A stretch of 64,000 nucleotides of DNA from Betaproteobacteria bacterium (GTDB lineage: Bacteria; Pseudomonadota; Gammaproteobacteria; Burkholderiales; Casimicrobiaceae). The notes beneath the pieces were generated by a model, which had not been told where the DNA came from, ran no database searches, and saw only the letters and a list, made by a program, of their open reading frames with translations. The translations under genes were made by a program, and so were the position numbers. Below, piece by piece: positions 8,017 through 17,362 of this stretch (position 1 is its first letter; each line of letters begins with the position of its first letter). The stretch lies in NCBI GenBank assembly GCA_016717855.1, contig JADKEV010000029.1, positions 19,523 through 83,522 of the forward strand. The letters run 5' to 3'.

Positions 8017-8601
8017 ATGAGCAATGGCATATTCGGCAAGGACAACAGGCAGGACGACAAGAACAGACAGAACGTGGTGCCCGGCGTGATGGCGCAGCGG
8101 CCCGCCAGCGCAGTGCCGCCCGCCGCTGCGGCGCAGGCGCCGGCCGCCGCGCCGCAGCAGCAGGCGGCACCGCCACAGGCGCTGACGCCGACCGGCAGCA
8201 CGCTGACCGTCGGGCCCAACATCAAGCTCAAGAGCGCGGAGATCAGCGACTGCGACACGCTGGTCGTCGAGGGTCACGTCGATGGCACCGTGTCCAGCCA
8301 GGCGATCGTGATCGCGCAGACCGGCACGCTCAACGGCACCGCGACCATCGACAACGCCGAGATCCGCGGCGAGTTCAAGGGCGAATTGACGGTGAGGAAG
8401 CGGCTGATGATCTGCGCCACGGGCAAGGTCTCCGGCAAGATCGCCTATGGCAAGCTGGTGATCGAAGAAGGGGGCGAGCTGATCGGCGAGATCCAGGCCA
8501 TGCATGGCGCGGTCCCCGTGCTCGGCGAGCACACCGAAATGCCCGTGCTGCGGACGGCGTCCGCGCCACCGATGGCGATGGGGGTGCCCGCGCGGCACTG
8601 A
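8017..8601 (+). CDS. Bactofilin (polymer-forming cytoskeletal protein)
   Basis: The product is 194 residues. Residues 1 to about 62 are a disordered, Ala/Pro/Gln-rich tail. The middle (about 63-160) has the repetitive bactofilin beta-helix, with turns such as IKLKSAEISDCDTLVVEGHVDGTV, GTLNGTATIDNAEIRGEFKGELTV and CATGKVSGKIAYGKLVIEEGGELIGEI. Bactofilins form nucleotide-free filaments that place cell-wall or polysaccharide enzymes. The usual M23 peptidase partner is not next to it. A perfect AGGAGG lies just upstream of the ATG, and an imperfect GC hairpin at about 8614-8667 follows the stop. Confidence 0.92.
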   Translation: MSNGIFGKDNRQDDKNRQNVVPGVMAQRPASAVPPAAAAQAPAAAPQQQAAPPQALTPTGSTLTVGPNIKLKSAEISDCDTLVVEGHVDGTVSSQAIVIAQTGTLNGTATIDNAEIRGEFKGELTVRKRLMICATGKVSGKIAYGKLVIEEGGELIGEIQAMHGAVPVLGEHTEMPVLRTASAPPMAMGVPARH

Positions 8602-8775
8602 TACGCTGTTACCGCGATCGGCGCGGGCGCACGGCACGCGCACACCCGGGTATGCGCCCCGATCGCGCAGTCGCGCAACGATTGCCAGCGCAACGCCGGG
8701 GCCGTACCATGCGCGGATGATTTCGACCCGGAACATGGCTCCAGCGCGGTTAGTCCCCTGAGCGCCGAATCCGCG

Positions 8776-10002
8776 TTGCCGTGGCGGCTGGTTTGGTCGC
8801 TGTCGGCCACGCAGATCGTGTCGTGGGGCACCGTCTATTACGCGTTCGGCGTCCTGCTGGTGCCGATGCAGGCCGAGTTCGGCTGGGCGCAAAGCGTGCT
8901 CACCGGCGCCTATTCGATGGCGCTGGGCATCGCGGCGCTGGTGCTGGTGCCGGTCGGCGTCTGGATCGACCGCCGGGGCGGGCGCGCCGCGATGACCGCA
9001 GGATCGCTGCTGGCGGTGGTGCTGTTCGTGCTGCTCGCCGTCAACCACTCGCTGATCGGCTTCTACCTGATCTGGGCCGGGCTCGGGCTGGTGATGGCGA
9101 CGACGCTGTACGAGGCCGCGTTCGCGGTCATCGAAATCGGCTTCGGCCCGGCGTATCGCAAGGGCATCACCGTGCTCACGTTCGCCGGCGGGCTCGCGAG
9201 CACGGTGTTCATTCCGATCACCCAGTGGCTGGTCGAAGTCTCCGGTTGGCGCGGGGCGGCGTTCGGCCTTGCGGTGGCGAATCTGCTGGTGTGCGTGCCG
9301 CTGCATGCGCTGCTCCCCGGCCGGCGCGCCGTCGCCGGGAGGGACTCCCAACATGGTGGTGAGGCCGGCGCGGGCAGCGCGGCGGAGAACGCCGCGGCGG
9401 CCAAGGCCAGCGCGGCCATGGCCATCCGCCGCGCGCTGGCGTCGCTGCAGTTCTGGACGCTGGCGATCGCCTATACCGGCTACGCGCTGGTCGTCGGCAC
9501 GCTGGGCGTGCACCTGATCCCGCTGCTGGGCGCCAAGGGCTTCTCGACCGGCGAAGTCGTGCTGATCGCCTCGATGGTCGGCCCGATGCAGGTCGCGGGC
9601 CGCCTCGCGCAGTACGGGCTTGGCGACGCGGTGGAAATCCGCCGTCTGTCGCGCATCGTGTTCGCGATGATACCGGTGGCGATGGCAATACTGCTGCTGT
9701 CGCCGGCGCAGTCGCTGTTCATCGGCTTCTTCGTCGTGTTCTACGGCGTGGGCATGGGCATCTCGACCATCCTGCGCGGGATCGCGATGCCCGAGCTGTT
9801 CGGGCGCGAGAACTACGCGACGCTCTCCAACCTGCTCTCCGCGCCCAGCGTTGCCGCGCGCGCGGTGGCGCCGTTCCTCGCCTCGCTGATCGTCGCCGCG
9901 TTCGACACCTACGAGGCGCTGATCTGGGCCAACCTGGTCATCGCGCTCGCCGCGCTGGGCGCGATGTGGATCGCCACGCGGCGCAAGGCCGACCGATCGT
10001 AG
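8776..10002 (+). CDS. MFS transporter
   Basis: The protein has about 408 residues and twelve hydrophobic segments split by a central hydrophilic loop (about residues 190-215, rich in Ala and Gly). Landmarks include WGTVYYAFGVLLVPMQAEFGW in the first helices (shown by position: residues 18-38), the DRRGGR loop after helix 2, and a GGL..TVF helix. The closest impression is the monocarboxylate-transporter-like group. No ATG precedes helix 1 in frame, so TTG 8776 is the best start, with no convincing ribosome site. The stop TAG (10000-10002) lies inside a palindrome. Confidence 0.8.
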   Translation: MPWRLVWSLSATQIVSWGTVYYAFGVLLVPMQAEFGWAQSVLTGAYSMALGIAALVLVPVGVWIDRRGGRAAMTAGSLLAVVLFVLLAVNHSLIGFYLIWAGLGLVMATTLYEAAFAVIEIGFGPAYRKGITVLTFAGGLASTVFIPITQWLVEVSGWRGAAFGLAVANLLVCVPLHALLPGRRAVAGRDSQHGGEAGAGSAAENAAAAKASAAMAIRRALASLQFWTLAIAYTGYALVVGTLGVHLIPLLGAKGFSTGEVVLIASMVGPMQVAGRLAQYGLGDAVEIRRLSRIVFAMIPVAMAILLLSPAQSLFIGFFVVFYGVGMGISTILRGIAMPELFGRENYATLSNLLSAPSVAARAVAPFLASLIVAAFDTYEALIWANLVIALAALGAMWIATRRKADRS

Positions 10003-10023
10003 GATGGGTGTCGCCCACCCTAC
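9999..10023. repeat. Palindrome carrying the stop codons of both converging genes
   Basis: The left arm GTAGGATGGGTG (9999-10010) and the right arm CCCACCCTAC (10014-10023) form an imperfect hairpin with a 3-nt centre. TAG at 10000-10002 stops the plus-strand MFS gene. The complement of CTA at 10020-10022 stops the minus-strand binding-protein gene. It is probably also a bidirectional terminator. The outer arm matches the arm of the larger elements at 26.9, 41.3 and 48.9 kb. Confidence 0.75.
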
Positions 10024-11801
10024 CGCACCACGTCCAGGTACATCCACGGATGCTCGACGAAGGCATGCGGCTTGAAGCCCTTGACCCACGGCTGGACCAG
10101 CGCGTTCCTGTATGTGTAATGCCCGGGATGCCACGGTGCATAGACCTGGACGATTTCGGTCATCTTCCGGTACAGGGCGGTGCGCTCCGGACCGTCGGGC
10201 AACCGCTTCGAGGCTTCATAGAGACGGTCGAATTCGGGCAATGAGAACCGCGCGTCGTTGAGGTTGCCGCGGTTCTTGCTGTAGAGCAGGCCCAGGAAAG
10301 AATCGCCATCGCGCACGCCGCTCTGCCAGCCGATGTTCCACATCATCAGCTGGCCCGCCATGCTCATCTTCAGCAGATCCGGCCACTTCTGCTTGACGAA
10401 CTCGAGCCGGATGCCGATGTCCTCCATGTTCTTCGCCCACAGCTCGTCCTGGAGCCGGTGCAGCGCATCGGGCGTCGAGCCCATCCGGATCACCAGCGGC
10501 CTGCCGTCCGGCATCTCGCGGCGGCCGTCGCCGTTGCGGTCCTTGTAGCCGAACTTGTCGAGCAGGGCGCGCGCGGCCACCGGGTTGTACCGGTTCGCGG
10601 GCTTCAGCTTCGGGTCGTGTCCGGTGAGCATCGGCGGCACCGGCTGCGACGCGGGCAGCGCCTGCCCGTTGCGGATCACGCGGATCTCCTCGTCGCCGTG
10701 GTAGCCCATCACGATCGCCCGGCGCAGCGCGATCTTGTCCGGCGTGTAGCCGCCGACCAGCGGATCTTCCATGTTGAAGTACGTGTACTGCAGCGACGGC
10801 TCCAGCTCGCGCGACCACTGGATCCCGGCCCGCGCGTAGTCATCGCGGAGCTTGCCGTTCGCGATCACCTGGTTCACCAGGTCCGCCGGGATGTAGACGT
10901 AGTCGAGCTCCTTCGACTTGAAGGCCAGCAGGCGCGGATTCGATTCCTCGATGATGGACACCTCGATGCGGCCGACCAGCGGCAGCTTGCGCCCCTTGTA
11001 CGCCCTGATCAGCGCGGCGTCGCCTGGCTCGCCCTTGTCGGGGAAGACGACATCGCGAAAGCCGGGGTTGGCCTCGAACACCAGCTTGCTGCCGCGCTTC
11101 CATTCCTTGAGCAGGTACGGGCCGGTGCCGACCGGATGCTCGTGCGTCCACGTGTTGCCCGCCGCGCCATGCGCCTGGATCACCTCGCGCGCGACCGCGG
11201 CAAGCTGCGTCGTGGTCATGTAGTCGACGATCCCGTAGTCGGGATTCTTCAGCTTGATCTGCAGCGTGTGCGAGTCCAGCGCCTGCAAGCCTTCGAGCTT
11301 CGCGTCGTAGTCGAACTTCCCGGACTTCTTCGCCGCGGCGATCAGTTCGTCGGCGCCGACCAGCTTGTCCTCGAAAATGAACAGGTTCGGGGACGTGACC
11401 GCGGGATCGATGATGCGCTTCCAGCTGAAGACATAATCGGCGGCGACCAGCTCGCGCGGCTTGCCCTTGAACGCCGGGTCGGGCGTGAAGTAGATGCCGC
11501 GCTTGAGGCGGACGATGATGGTGCGCCCGCCGTCCCTGATCTGGGGCAGCGCGGCGGCCGTGCCGGGCACGAGCTGATAGGGCCGCGCCAGGTGATCGTA
11601 GACGAACAAGGTGTCGAAAATCGAGCGTTCGACGTAGCCCGAATAGAGGTCCTGCGTGACCTGCGGATCGAAGCCGGTGATGTCGACCGGGAACGCGACG
11701 CGGAGCGTCTTGTTCATGTCGGCGGCGGACAGCGTTCCGGCGCCGGCCGCCAGCAGCAGGCCGGCGAACAAGTGCGAGAGTCGCCGCATGGGCATGTTCA
11801 T
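10020..11801 (-). CDS. ABC-type peptide/solute-binding protein (family 5), orphan
   Basis: The 593-residue protein has a Sec signal peptide (cleavage after LSAAD, about residue 28) and the SBP_bac_5 layout: DITGFDPQVTQDLYS, an FxP..FSWKRIIDP region, HPVGTGPYLLKEW, LRRAIVMGYHGDEEIR, and a late WNIGWQSGVRDGDSFL. It should bind a peptide or similar solute in the periplasm. No permease or ATPase gene is adjacent. The ATG at 11801 overlaps the stop of the upstream glycosyltransferase (ATGA), which implies coupled translation. An ATG six bases further in has better spacing from AAGG. Confidence 0.88.
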   Translation of the reverse strand: MNMPMRRLSHLFAGLLLAAGAGTLSAADMNKTLRVAFPVDITGFDPQVTQDLYSGYVERSIFDTLFVYDHLARPYQLVPGTAAALPQIRDGGRTIIVRLKRGIYFTPDPAFKGKPRELVAADYVFSWKRIIDPAVTSPNLFIFEDKLVGADELIAAAKKSGKFDYDAKLEGLQALDSHTLQIKLKNPDYGIVDYMTTTQLAAVAREVIQAHGAAGNTWTHEHPVGTGPYLLKEWKRGSKLVFEANPGFRDVVFPDKGEPGDAALIRAYKGRKLPLVGRIEVSIIEESNPRLLAFKSKELDYVYIPADLVNQVIANGKLRDDYARAGIQWSRELEPSLQYTYFNMEDPLVGGYTPDKIALRRAIVMGYHGDEEIRVIRNGQALPASQPVPPMLTGHDPKLKPANRYNPVAARALLDKFGYKDRNGDGRREMPDGRPLVIRMGSTPDALHRLQDELWAKNMEDIGIRLEFVKQKWPDLLKMSMAGQLMMWNIGWQSGVRDGDSFLGLLYSKNRGNLNDARFSLPEFDRLYEASKRLPDGPERTALYRKMTEIVQVYAPWHPGHYTYRNALVQPWVKGFKPHAFVEHPWMYLDVVR

Positions 11802-14800
11802 CCTTGAGGGGAGGAAAGCGTTGCAGGATCGTCCGCCGCCCGTCCACGTGCCGGCAGATCGGGAAGGAACAGCGGGCCGTCGAGCGTCAGGTTCGGATTG
11901 TAGGCGGGATCGTCGTCGATGTAGCGTGCCCGGCGCGCCAGCCAGGCGCGCCCGCGTTCGCTGTCCAGGGTGGGGAGAGGCAGAAGTTCATGCGCGGCGA
12001 CGACCACCTCGGCGAACGGTGTCCAGACGTTGCGCAGTCCTTGCTCCACCAGCCGCAGACACAGGTCGGCGAGCTCCCAGCCGGGCGGCGCGCCCGCGGC
12101 GCAGCCGCCCGCGGCCGCAAGGCGGGCGCGCGTGACGGCCAGGCAGCGCGCGCCGGCGATGCTAAGGTCCTGGACCAGCCGCGCCCGCGCCTGCATCCCG
12201 GCGTGGCCGCGCTGCAGGCCGGCGTACAAGGGGACGAAACCGCGGGCGCCCGCGCCGATCCAGCCACCCTCGACGATGCCGCCGCCTTCATCGAGCACCA
12301 TGGGACCCGCGGCGCCGACACCGGGCCGCAGCGCCTGCGCGACCAACTCTTCCAGCCATCCGGCGCCGGCACCGCGCAGCCCCGCCGGCACGAAGCAAAG
12401 GACGTCGCCGCGCGCTGCGGCGACCGCGGCATCGAGGCTGCCGACCCGGCGCACAGTCTCGCCGGCGGGCGGCGGCGCGCCACGGGCATCCGCCCCGGGA
12501 GGGCCGGCGGCGACGATGACCTCGGTCGTTCCGTAATTGTGCGAAGCGTTCAAGCGCGCGATTCCCGCGCCCGGGTCTGCCCCTACGGCGTCCGCGCACA
12601 CGATGAACGAGACCAGGGGGCGCGGCGCGGGCAGCGGGAACTGCACCCGCCAGAACGAATTATTGACGGCCGGCACGACCTGCGCCTGGGTCCCCTGGCG
12701 CGCCAGGTGTTCCTCCACGGCGCGCTGCTGCGCGCGCCCGGCATAGCTCTTCTGCGCACTGCCGGCCGCGGCGGAGCCGGCGATCGTGCGCCAGTGGTAG
12801 AGCACGCGCGGGATGTGGCGTATGCACGCGGCGGCCACGCCTTCGCTCACGCGCAGGGCCAGGTCCCAGTCCTGCGCCCCTTCCAGGCCCAGCCGGAATC
12901 CGCCCAGCGAGCGGACGCGCGCGGTGCGGTACACGCCCAGGTGGCTGACGCAGTTCTGCCCGCACAGCAGGTCCGGGTTCCAGTCGGACTTGAAGTACGG
13001 GTCGAAGCGCATGCCGTTTTCGTCGATCTTGTCCTCGTCCGAATAGATCAGTTCGGCGCCGGGATGGAGGACGATCTCGCGCGCGACCCAGTGCAGCGCA
13101 TCGGGCGGCAGTTCGTCGTCATGGTCGAGCAGGACAATGAACTCGCCCGCGGCCATCGCCAGCGCGGTATTGGTGGCCGCCGAGATGTGCCCGTTCTGCG
13201 GCCGGAATTCGAGCCGGATGCGCGGATCGCGCCGGGCATACTCCTCCAGCACGGCGCGGACTTTCGGCTGCGGCGAGGCATCGTCGGCGATGCAGCATTC
13301 CCAGTCCCCGTAGGTCTGCTCGCGCACCGAGTCGAGCGCGCGGCGCAGCCAGCGCGCGGGCGAATTGTAGGTGGCGATCAGAACGGACAGCAGCGGCCGC
13401 CGCGGCCACGCGCGCTCCGCTTCGGCCTGCGCCGCGCGCTGCGCCGGCGTCGCGCGCGTCGCCAGCACCCAGTCGGAATACGCGAGCGCGCGGCGGCCGG
13501 CGAGCGCGGCGGGGAGCGCGCCGGCGTGCGCCGACTGGCGTAGCGCGGCGAGCAGCCGGGGCCCGCCGTCGGGATGCGAGCGCAGCGGATGGGTGTCGAT
13601 GTCCGCGAAGAAACGGCCGAACGCAGCCTCGATCTCGAACAGGCTGCGCAGCGTGCTGCGGCTGAACGTGTTCGCGTCGTGCAGCCGGTAGCGGTACAGC
13701 CGCTCGGGCACGAACGCGATCCGTCCGGCATTGCTCGCCGCCAGCAGAAAGTCCCAGTCGTGGACCGCGTCCAGCGCCCGGAAGCCGCCGATGCGCTCGA
13801 CCAGCGCGCGCCGGAACACGAAGTTGCCGCTGGAGATCGCGCTGTTCACGAGGATGATGCCCAGCTCCGGATACGGCTGCGTCGCCAGCCGCGCGAGCTG
13901 CCCGCGCAAGCCCTGCACGTACGGCATCTGCTCGTTGACGGGACCGCCGTCGCGGTCGATGAACGTGACGTCGCTGAATGCGAGCAGCGCGCCGGTTTCC
14001 TCCAGCCGCCGCACCAGCCGCGCCAGCCGGGCGGGTTCGAACGCGTCGTCGGAATTCAGGATCGCGATGAACTCGCCGCGGGCGGCCGCGATGCCGCGAT
14101 TGATCGCGGCGGGCGCGCCCGCGTTGGCCTGCGCGATGACGGTGGTGGCGCATGGCGCCGCCGTCGCGAACGCGCGCGCCAGCGCCAGCGTCCCGTCGGT
14201 GGACCCGTCGTCGACAACGATGATCTCGAAGTCGCCAAGAGTCTGCGCCCGCACCGATGCCAGCGCGGCCTCGATGTAGCGTTCGTGGTTGTACGCGGGT
14301 ACGACGACGCTGACCCGCGGGGCGGGCGTCGCGTCCCGCGCGGGCGCGCCGGCGTCCCACGCGATGCGCACCACGGGCGGGGCGCTCCGCGCCGCGCCCT
14401 GCGCCCGCGGGATCGCCTGCAGGAACTGCGCGCCGTACCGCGTATCGGGTTCCAGATAGCTGCCGTGCAGCCAGTCGTTCCATGCGCGCAGGAACACGAT
14501 GCGCTGCGCCGGCGGCAGGCGCAGCCGCGCGCGCTCGATCGCTTCGCGCAGCCAGTATTCGAATGCCTCCGGCGTGGCGTGCACCAGAACCTGCCCTGCC
14601 TCTGCCAGCGCCGGCGTGTCGTCCCACCGCGCCAGCACCGTGGGCAGCAGCGCATACGGCGGACGAGTGCGCAGCACCGTGTCGACAACCAGCCGCCGGT
14701 AGTCGTTGATCGCGGCCACCGCGCCGGCGGGCGCGCCCAGCACGCCGTTGAGCGGCTCGAGCATCACGCCTGCGGGTGGCCACGAGACTGCGGCGTCGAA

Positions 14801-15412
14801 GCCGTGCCGGGACGGGTCGCCCTGCCAGTTCGCCTGCGCGGCGACCAGGAAGAGTTCCACCCCCAGTGCCGCGCGCGCCCGCGTCCGCCATTCCGCCATT
14901 GCCGCGGCCGGCGCGGCAAGGCAATCCAGCCGCTCGACCAGCACCAGCGGCGCGCCGCCGACCCGCGCGTACGCCGGATGCGCGGCCAGCGCGAGCAGAT
15001 GGTTGAGGAACAGCGCGCCCCCGGGGTCCGGTGCGTGCGCTGCGGCATCCCCGCCGCTCGTCGCCCCGATGGCCGGGGCGTTGCACCACATCAGGCAGAA
15101 GGGCAACGGGTCGCGTGCCTGTTCCAGCCAAGCGGCGATCACGGCCACGGCCGCGCCGGCGGTGTCGGCGGCGTCGATCTGAAAGCAGAAACCCGCGATG
15201 CCATGGGCGCGCGCCAGCGCCGCGTGCGCCGCGAGCATGGCGGGTGTCGCCGTCGCGCACGACTCCGGCGCCATTGGCACCCGTGGTTGATCGTGGCCGG
15301 GAAAGCGGGGCGTGGCGTCGGCGACGTCATCCCACGTGCCGCCCTGGCCGGCGCCGCCGCCGGCGGCCAGCAGCGGCCGGTACAGCGCAATGAGACGAAC
15401 GTCGGCGCTCAC
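11798..15412 (-). CDS. Giant multi-domain glycosyltransferase (WbsX-like plus three GT2-like modules)
   Basis: The product is 1204 residues. Residues about 5-330 resemble the WbsX-type glycan domain (PRFPGHDQPRVP, HGIAGFCFQ, PFCLMWCN, FLRAWNDW). A GT2 domain at about 365-600 has RVSVVVPAYN, DDGSTDGT and NSDDAF. A second GT2 at about 672-890 has SVLIATYN, LDHDDELPP, YSDEDKID and LYHWR. A third GT2-like region from about 930 lacks a clear DxD motif and may be inactive. It probably builds surface polysaccharide or glycosylates proteins. The GTG start overlaps the stop of the SEC-C/TPR gene (GTGA), and its own stop overlaps the next start, so three genes are coupled. Confidence 0.88.
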   Translation of the reverse strand: MSADVRLIALYRPLLAAGGGAGQGGTWDDVADATPRFPGHDQPRVPMAPESCATATPAMLAAHAALARAHGIAGFCFQIDAADTAGAAVAVIAAWLEQARDPLPFCLMWCNAPAIGATSGGDAAAHAPDPGGALFLNHLLALAAHPAYARVGGAPLVLVERLDCLAAPAAAMAEWRTRARAALGVELFLVAAQANWQGDPSRHGFDAAVSWPPAGVMLEPLNGVLGAPAGAVAAINDYRRLVVDTVLRTRPPYALLPTVLARWDDTPALAEAGQVLVHATPEAFEYWLREAIERARLRLPPAQRIVFLRAWNDWLHGSYLEPDTRYGAQFLQAIPRAQGAARSAPPVVRIAWDAGAPARDATPAPRVSVVVPAYNHERYIEAALASVRAQTLGDFEIIVVDDGSTDGTLALARAFATAAPCATTVIAQANAGAPAAINRGIAAARGEFIAILNSDDAFEPARLARLVRRLEETGALLAFSDVTFIDRDGGPVNEQMPYVQGLRGQLARLATQPYPELGIILVNSAISSGNFVFRRALVERIGGFRALDAVHDWDFLLAASNAGRIAFVPERLYRYRLHDANTFSRSTLRSLFEIEAAFGRFFADIDTHPLRSHPDGGPRLLAALRQSAHAGALPAALAGRRALAYSDWVLATRATPAQRAAQAEAERAWPRRPLLSVLIATYNSPARWLRRALDSVREQTYGDWECCIADDASPQPKVRAVLEEYARRDPRIRLEFRPQNGHISAATNTALAMAAGEFIVLLDHDDELPPDALHWVAREIVLHPGAELIYSDEDKIDENGMRFDPYFKSDWNPDLLCGQNCVSHLGVYRTARVRSLGGFRLGLEGAQDWDLALRVSEGVAAACIRHIPRVLYHWRTIAGSAAAGSAQKSYAGRAQQRAVEEHLARQGTQAQVVPAVNNSFWRVQFPLPAPRPLVSFIVCADAVGADPGAGIARLNASHNYGTTEVIVAAGPPGADARGAPPPAGETVRRVGSLDAAVAAARGDVLCFVPAGLRGAGAGWLEELVAQALRPGVGAAGPMVLDEGGGIVEGGWIGAGARGFVPLYAGLQRGHAGMQARARLVQDLSIAGARCLAVTRARLAAAGGCAAGAPPGWELADLCLRLVEQGLRNVWTPFAEVVVAAHELLPLPTLDSERGRAWLARRARYIDDDPAYNPNLTLDGPLFLPDLPARGRAADDPATLSSPQG

Positions 15413-16284
15413 GCCGGGTCCGCGGGCGATTGGCGCAGCCACGCCGCGAGCGCGGCGGCGTCGCCGCAGCCGCCACGCAACGCCGCTTCGCGCGCCACGG
15501 CCTCGCTGGTGAACCACAGGTGCACGCGGTGCGCGAGTTCGTGGCTGACAGAGCGGACCTGGTCGTAGACGGCGCAGGGCGCGGCTTCGTGGCACACGAT
15601 CACCGCGGCCGCCGGCTTGGCGTCGCGATACCACGGCCCCGGCGCGACGCCGGCGCCGACGAACACGAACATCCCGGCGCGCGGCAGCGCTTCCGGAAGC
15701 GCGTCGAGCCCGGCCTGCAGCGCGCCGTCTCTCTGCTGCCGCCAGATGCGGACTTCCGGCTCCGCGGCCAGCGCGCGTTCAAGCGCTGCGCGGTAGTGGC
15801 GCAACATTTCACTGTCGATCGCGTCAAACGTGATCACGTGCGTCGTCGCCGTGCGCGCCGGAGCGCCCGGCGCGCACCAGTCGGCGAGCGCGGGAAGCAT
15901 GGACCGGCATAGCTCGGACTCCAGCGCGTGCGCCTGCAGCACCAGGTTCAGGTTGTGATGTGCGGTCTCGACACGCGGATTGATGCCGATCGCGCGGCGG
16001 ATCAGCGCCTCGGCGCGGTGGAACTCGCGGCGCTGGTAGGCGACGACGCCCTGCATGTGCAGGGCGTCGAAGTTGTCGGGGGCCAGCGTCAGCGCCAGCC
16101 CGTACATCCGGTCGGCGTCGGCGAACTCGCCCTGCTGCTGATGCGCCAGCGCCGCGTTCATCGCGGCCAGCACCGCGGGCGGGGGCGCCGCAGGCGCCGC
16201 GGGCACCGCGCCCAGTCCGCCGTGGCACTGCTTGTAGCGCTTGCCGCTGCCGCAGGGGCAGGGGTCATTTCGTCCGACGGCCAA
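15409..16284 (-). CDS. TPR protein with N-terminal SEC-C zinc motif
   Basis: The 291-residue product starts with GRNDPCPCGSGKRYKQCHG, a SEC-C zinc-binding motif at residues 4-22 with the CxCx8CH spacing known from the SecA tail. TPR-like repeats follow at about 35-110 (ALAHQQQGEFADADRMYGLAL and the next pair). The rest, about 130-291, looks like an alpha/beta domain with ITFDAIDSEM and VSHELAHRVHLWF and is not one I can name. It is the first gene of the minus-strand glycan run and overlaps the glycosyltransferase start by four bases, so a helper role in glycosylation is likely. Confidence 0.75.
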   Translation of the reverse strand: MAVGRNDPCPCGSGKRYKQCHGGLGAVPAAPAAPPPAVLAAMNAALAHQQQGEFADADRMYGLALTLAPDNFDALHMQGVVAYQRREFHRAEALIRRAIGINPRVETAHHNLNLVLQAHALESELCRSMLPALADWCAPGAPARTATTHVITFDAIDSEMLRHYRAALERALAAEPEVRIWRQQRDGALQAGLDALPEALPRAGMFVFVGAGVAPGPWYRDAKPAAAVIVCHEAAPCAVYDQVRSVSHELAHRVHLWFTSEAVAREAALRGGCGDAAALAAWLRQSPADPA

Positions 16285-16342
16285 GGGAGAGTTGCGCTTT
16301 CGAAAAGCTGTATTCTATGCCATCGTTCTCCGCGCAGCGTCC

Positions 16343-17248
16343 ATGCTCAACCTCAGCCGTGTCACGCTTTGCTGCGTCGACTGCGTCAATCACGAACTGG
16401 CCCTCGCCGCGATCGGCCAATGCGTCCAGAAATGCGCGTTCGCCCGCGTGCTGTTCGTCACCGATCGCGCGTACGAAATCGACGGCATCGACGTCGTGCG
16501 CATTCCGCCGCTTGCCTCCCGCGATGCCTACTCCCACTATGTGGTCAAGGAGCTCGGCGCGCACATTCGCACCGACTTCGTGCTGATGATCCAGTGGGAC
16601 GGCTTCGTGATCAATCCGGCAGCATGGAGCGATGCGTTCCTCGATTACGACTACATCGGCGCCCGCTGGGGCTGGCCCGACGACGGCCATGCGGTCGGCA
16701 ACGGCGGCTTCTCGCTGCGCTCGGCGCGCCTGCTCCGCGCTCTGGCCGACCCGCACGTCGCAGAGTATCCGATCGAGGACGTCGCGATCTGCCGCACGTA
16801 CCGCACGTACCTCGAGGCGGCGCACGGCATCCGCTTCGCGCCCGACGCGGTGGCCGACCAGTTCTCGTTCGAGGCGACGTATCCGAAGGGGCAGCCGTTC
16901 GGCTTTCACGGCTTGTTCAATTTCTGGCTGTTTTTCCAGCGCGCCGACATCGCGGCGTTCTTGAACATGGCGACGCCGGCGATACTCGGGTCGCTGCAAT
17001 GCATGCAGCTGGCGAAGAACCTGGCGGACCTGCAGCGCAATGACGAAGCGGCAATGGTCGCGAACCGGATCCTGGGCGCGCATCCGGGTCACGCGGAAGC
17101 CGCGCGCCTGCGGGCCCGCCTGGCGGGCTCTCCGTCCGCGGCCGCGGCGGCGCCGACGCCGACCGGCATCAAGGCGGCGGGCCGCAACGACCCCTGTCCC
17201 TGCGGCAGCGGCAAGCGCTACAAGGCCTGCCACGGCGCGCTGGCGTAG
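16343..17248 (+). CDS. DUF5672-like protein with C-terminal SEC-C motif
   Basis: The 301-residue protein carries the DUF5672 core: VTLCCVDCVN at the N-terminus, HYVVKELGAHIRTDFVLMIQWDGFVINP at about residues 55-82, DYDYIGARW and GNGGFSLRS near 110-130. This family occurs beside glycosyltransferases and looks GT-A like, with QWDG as the possible metal site. The last 25 residues are GRNDPCPCGSGKRYKACHG plus a short tail, a SEC-C zinc motif. It starts 58 bases from the divergent SEC-C/TPR gene, and the two zinc motifs are nearly identical at DNA level. Confidence 0.75.
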   Translation: MLNLSRVTLCCVDCVNHELALAAIGQCVQKCAFARVLFVTDRAYEIDGIDVVRIPPLASRDAYSHYVVKELGAHIRTDFVLMIQWDGFVINPAAWSDAFLDYDYIGARWGWPDDGHAVGNGGFSLRSARLLRALADPHVAEYPIEDVAICRTYRTYLEAAHGIRFAPDAVADQFSFEATYPKGQPFGFHGLFNFWLFFQRADIAAFLNMATPAILGSLQCMQLAKNLADLQRNDEAAMVANRILGAHPGHAEAARLRARLAGSPSAAAAAPTPTGIKAAGRNDPCPCGSGKRYKACHGALA

Positions 17249-17362
17249 CGCTCACGCCGCCCGGCGCGAGTCGCCCCGCCCCGGGTCCCGCCTTGCGCTC
17301 GGCGGCACGCGTCCCGCCCCGCGTTCCATCTCCCGTTCCGCGGCACGCCGCCACGATCCGCA

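Noticed and set aside
8614..8667. Terminator after the bactofilin gene
   Set aside because: GCGATCGG...GGCGCA pairs with TGCGCCCCGATCGC, but the pairing has an internal gap and a long loop and no T-run follows; mentioned only in the gene entry.
16292..16320. Promoter TTGCGC-17-CTATGC for the DUF5672 gene
   Set aside because: The -10 is poor and several other alignments are equally good, so it is not supportable.
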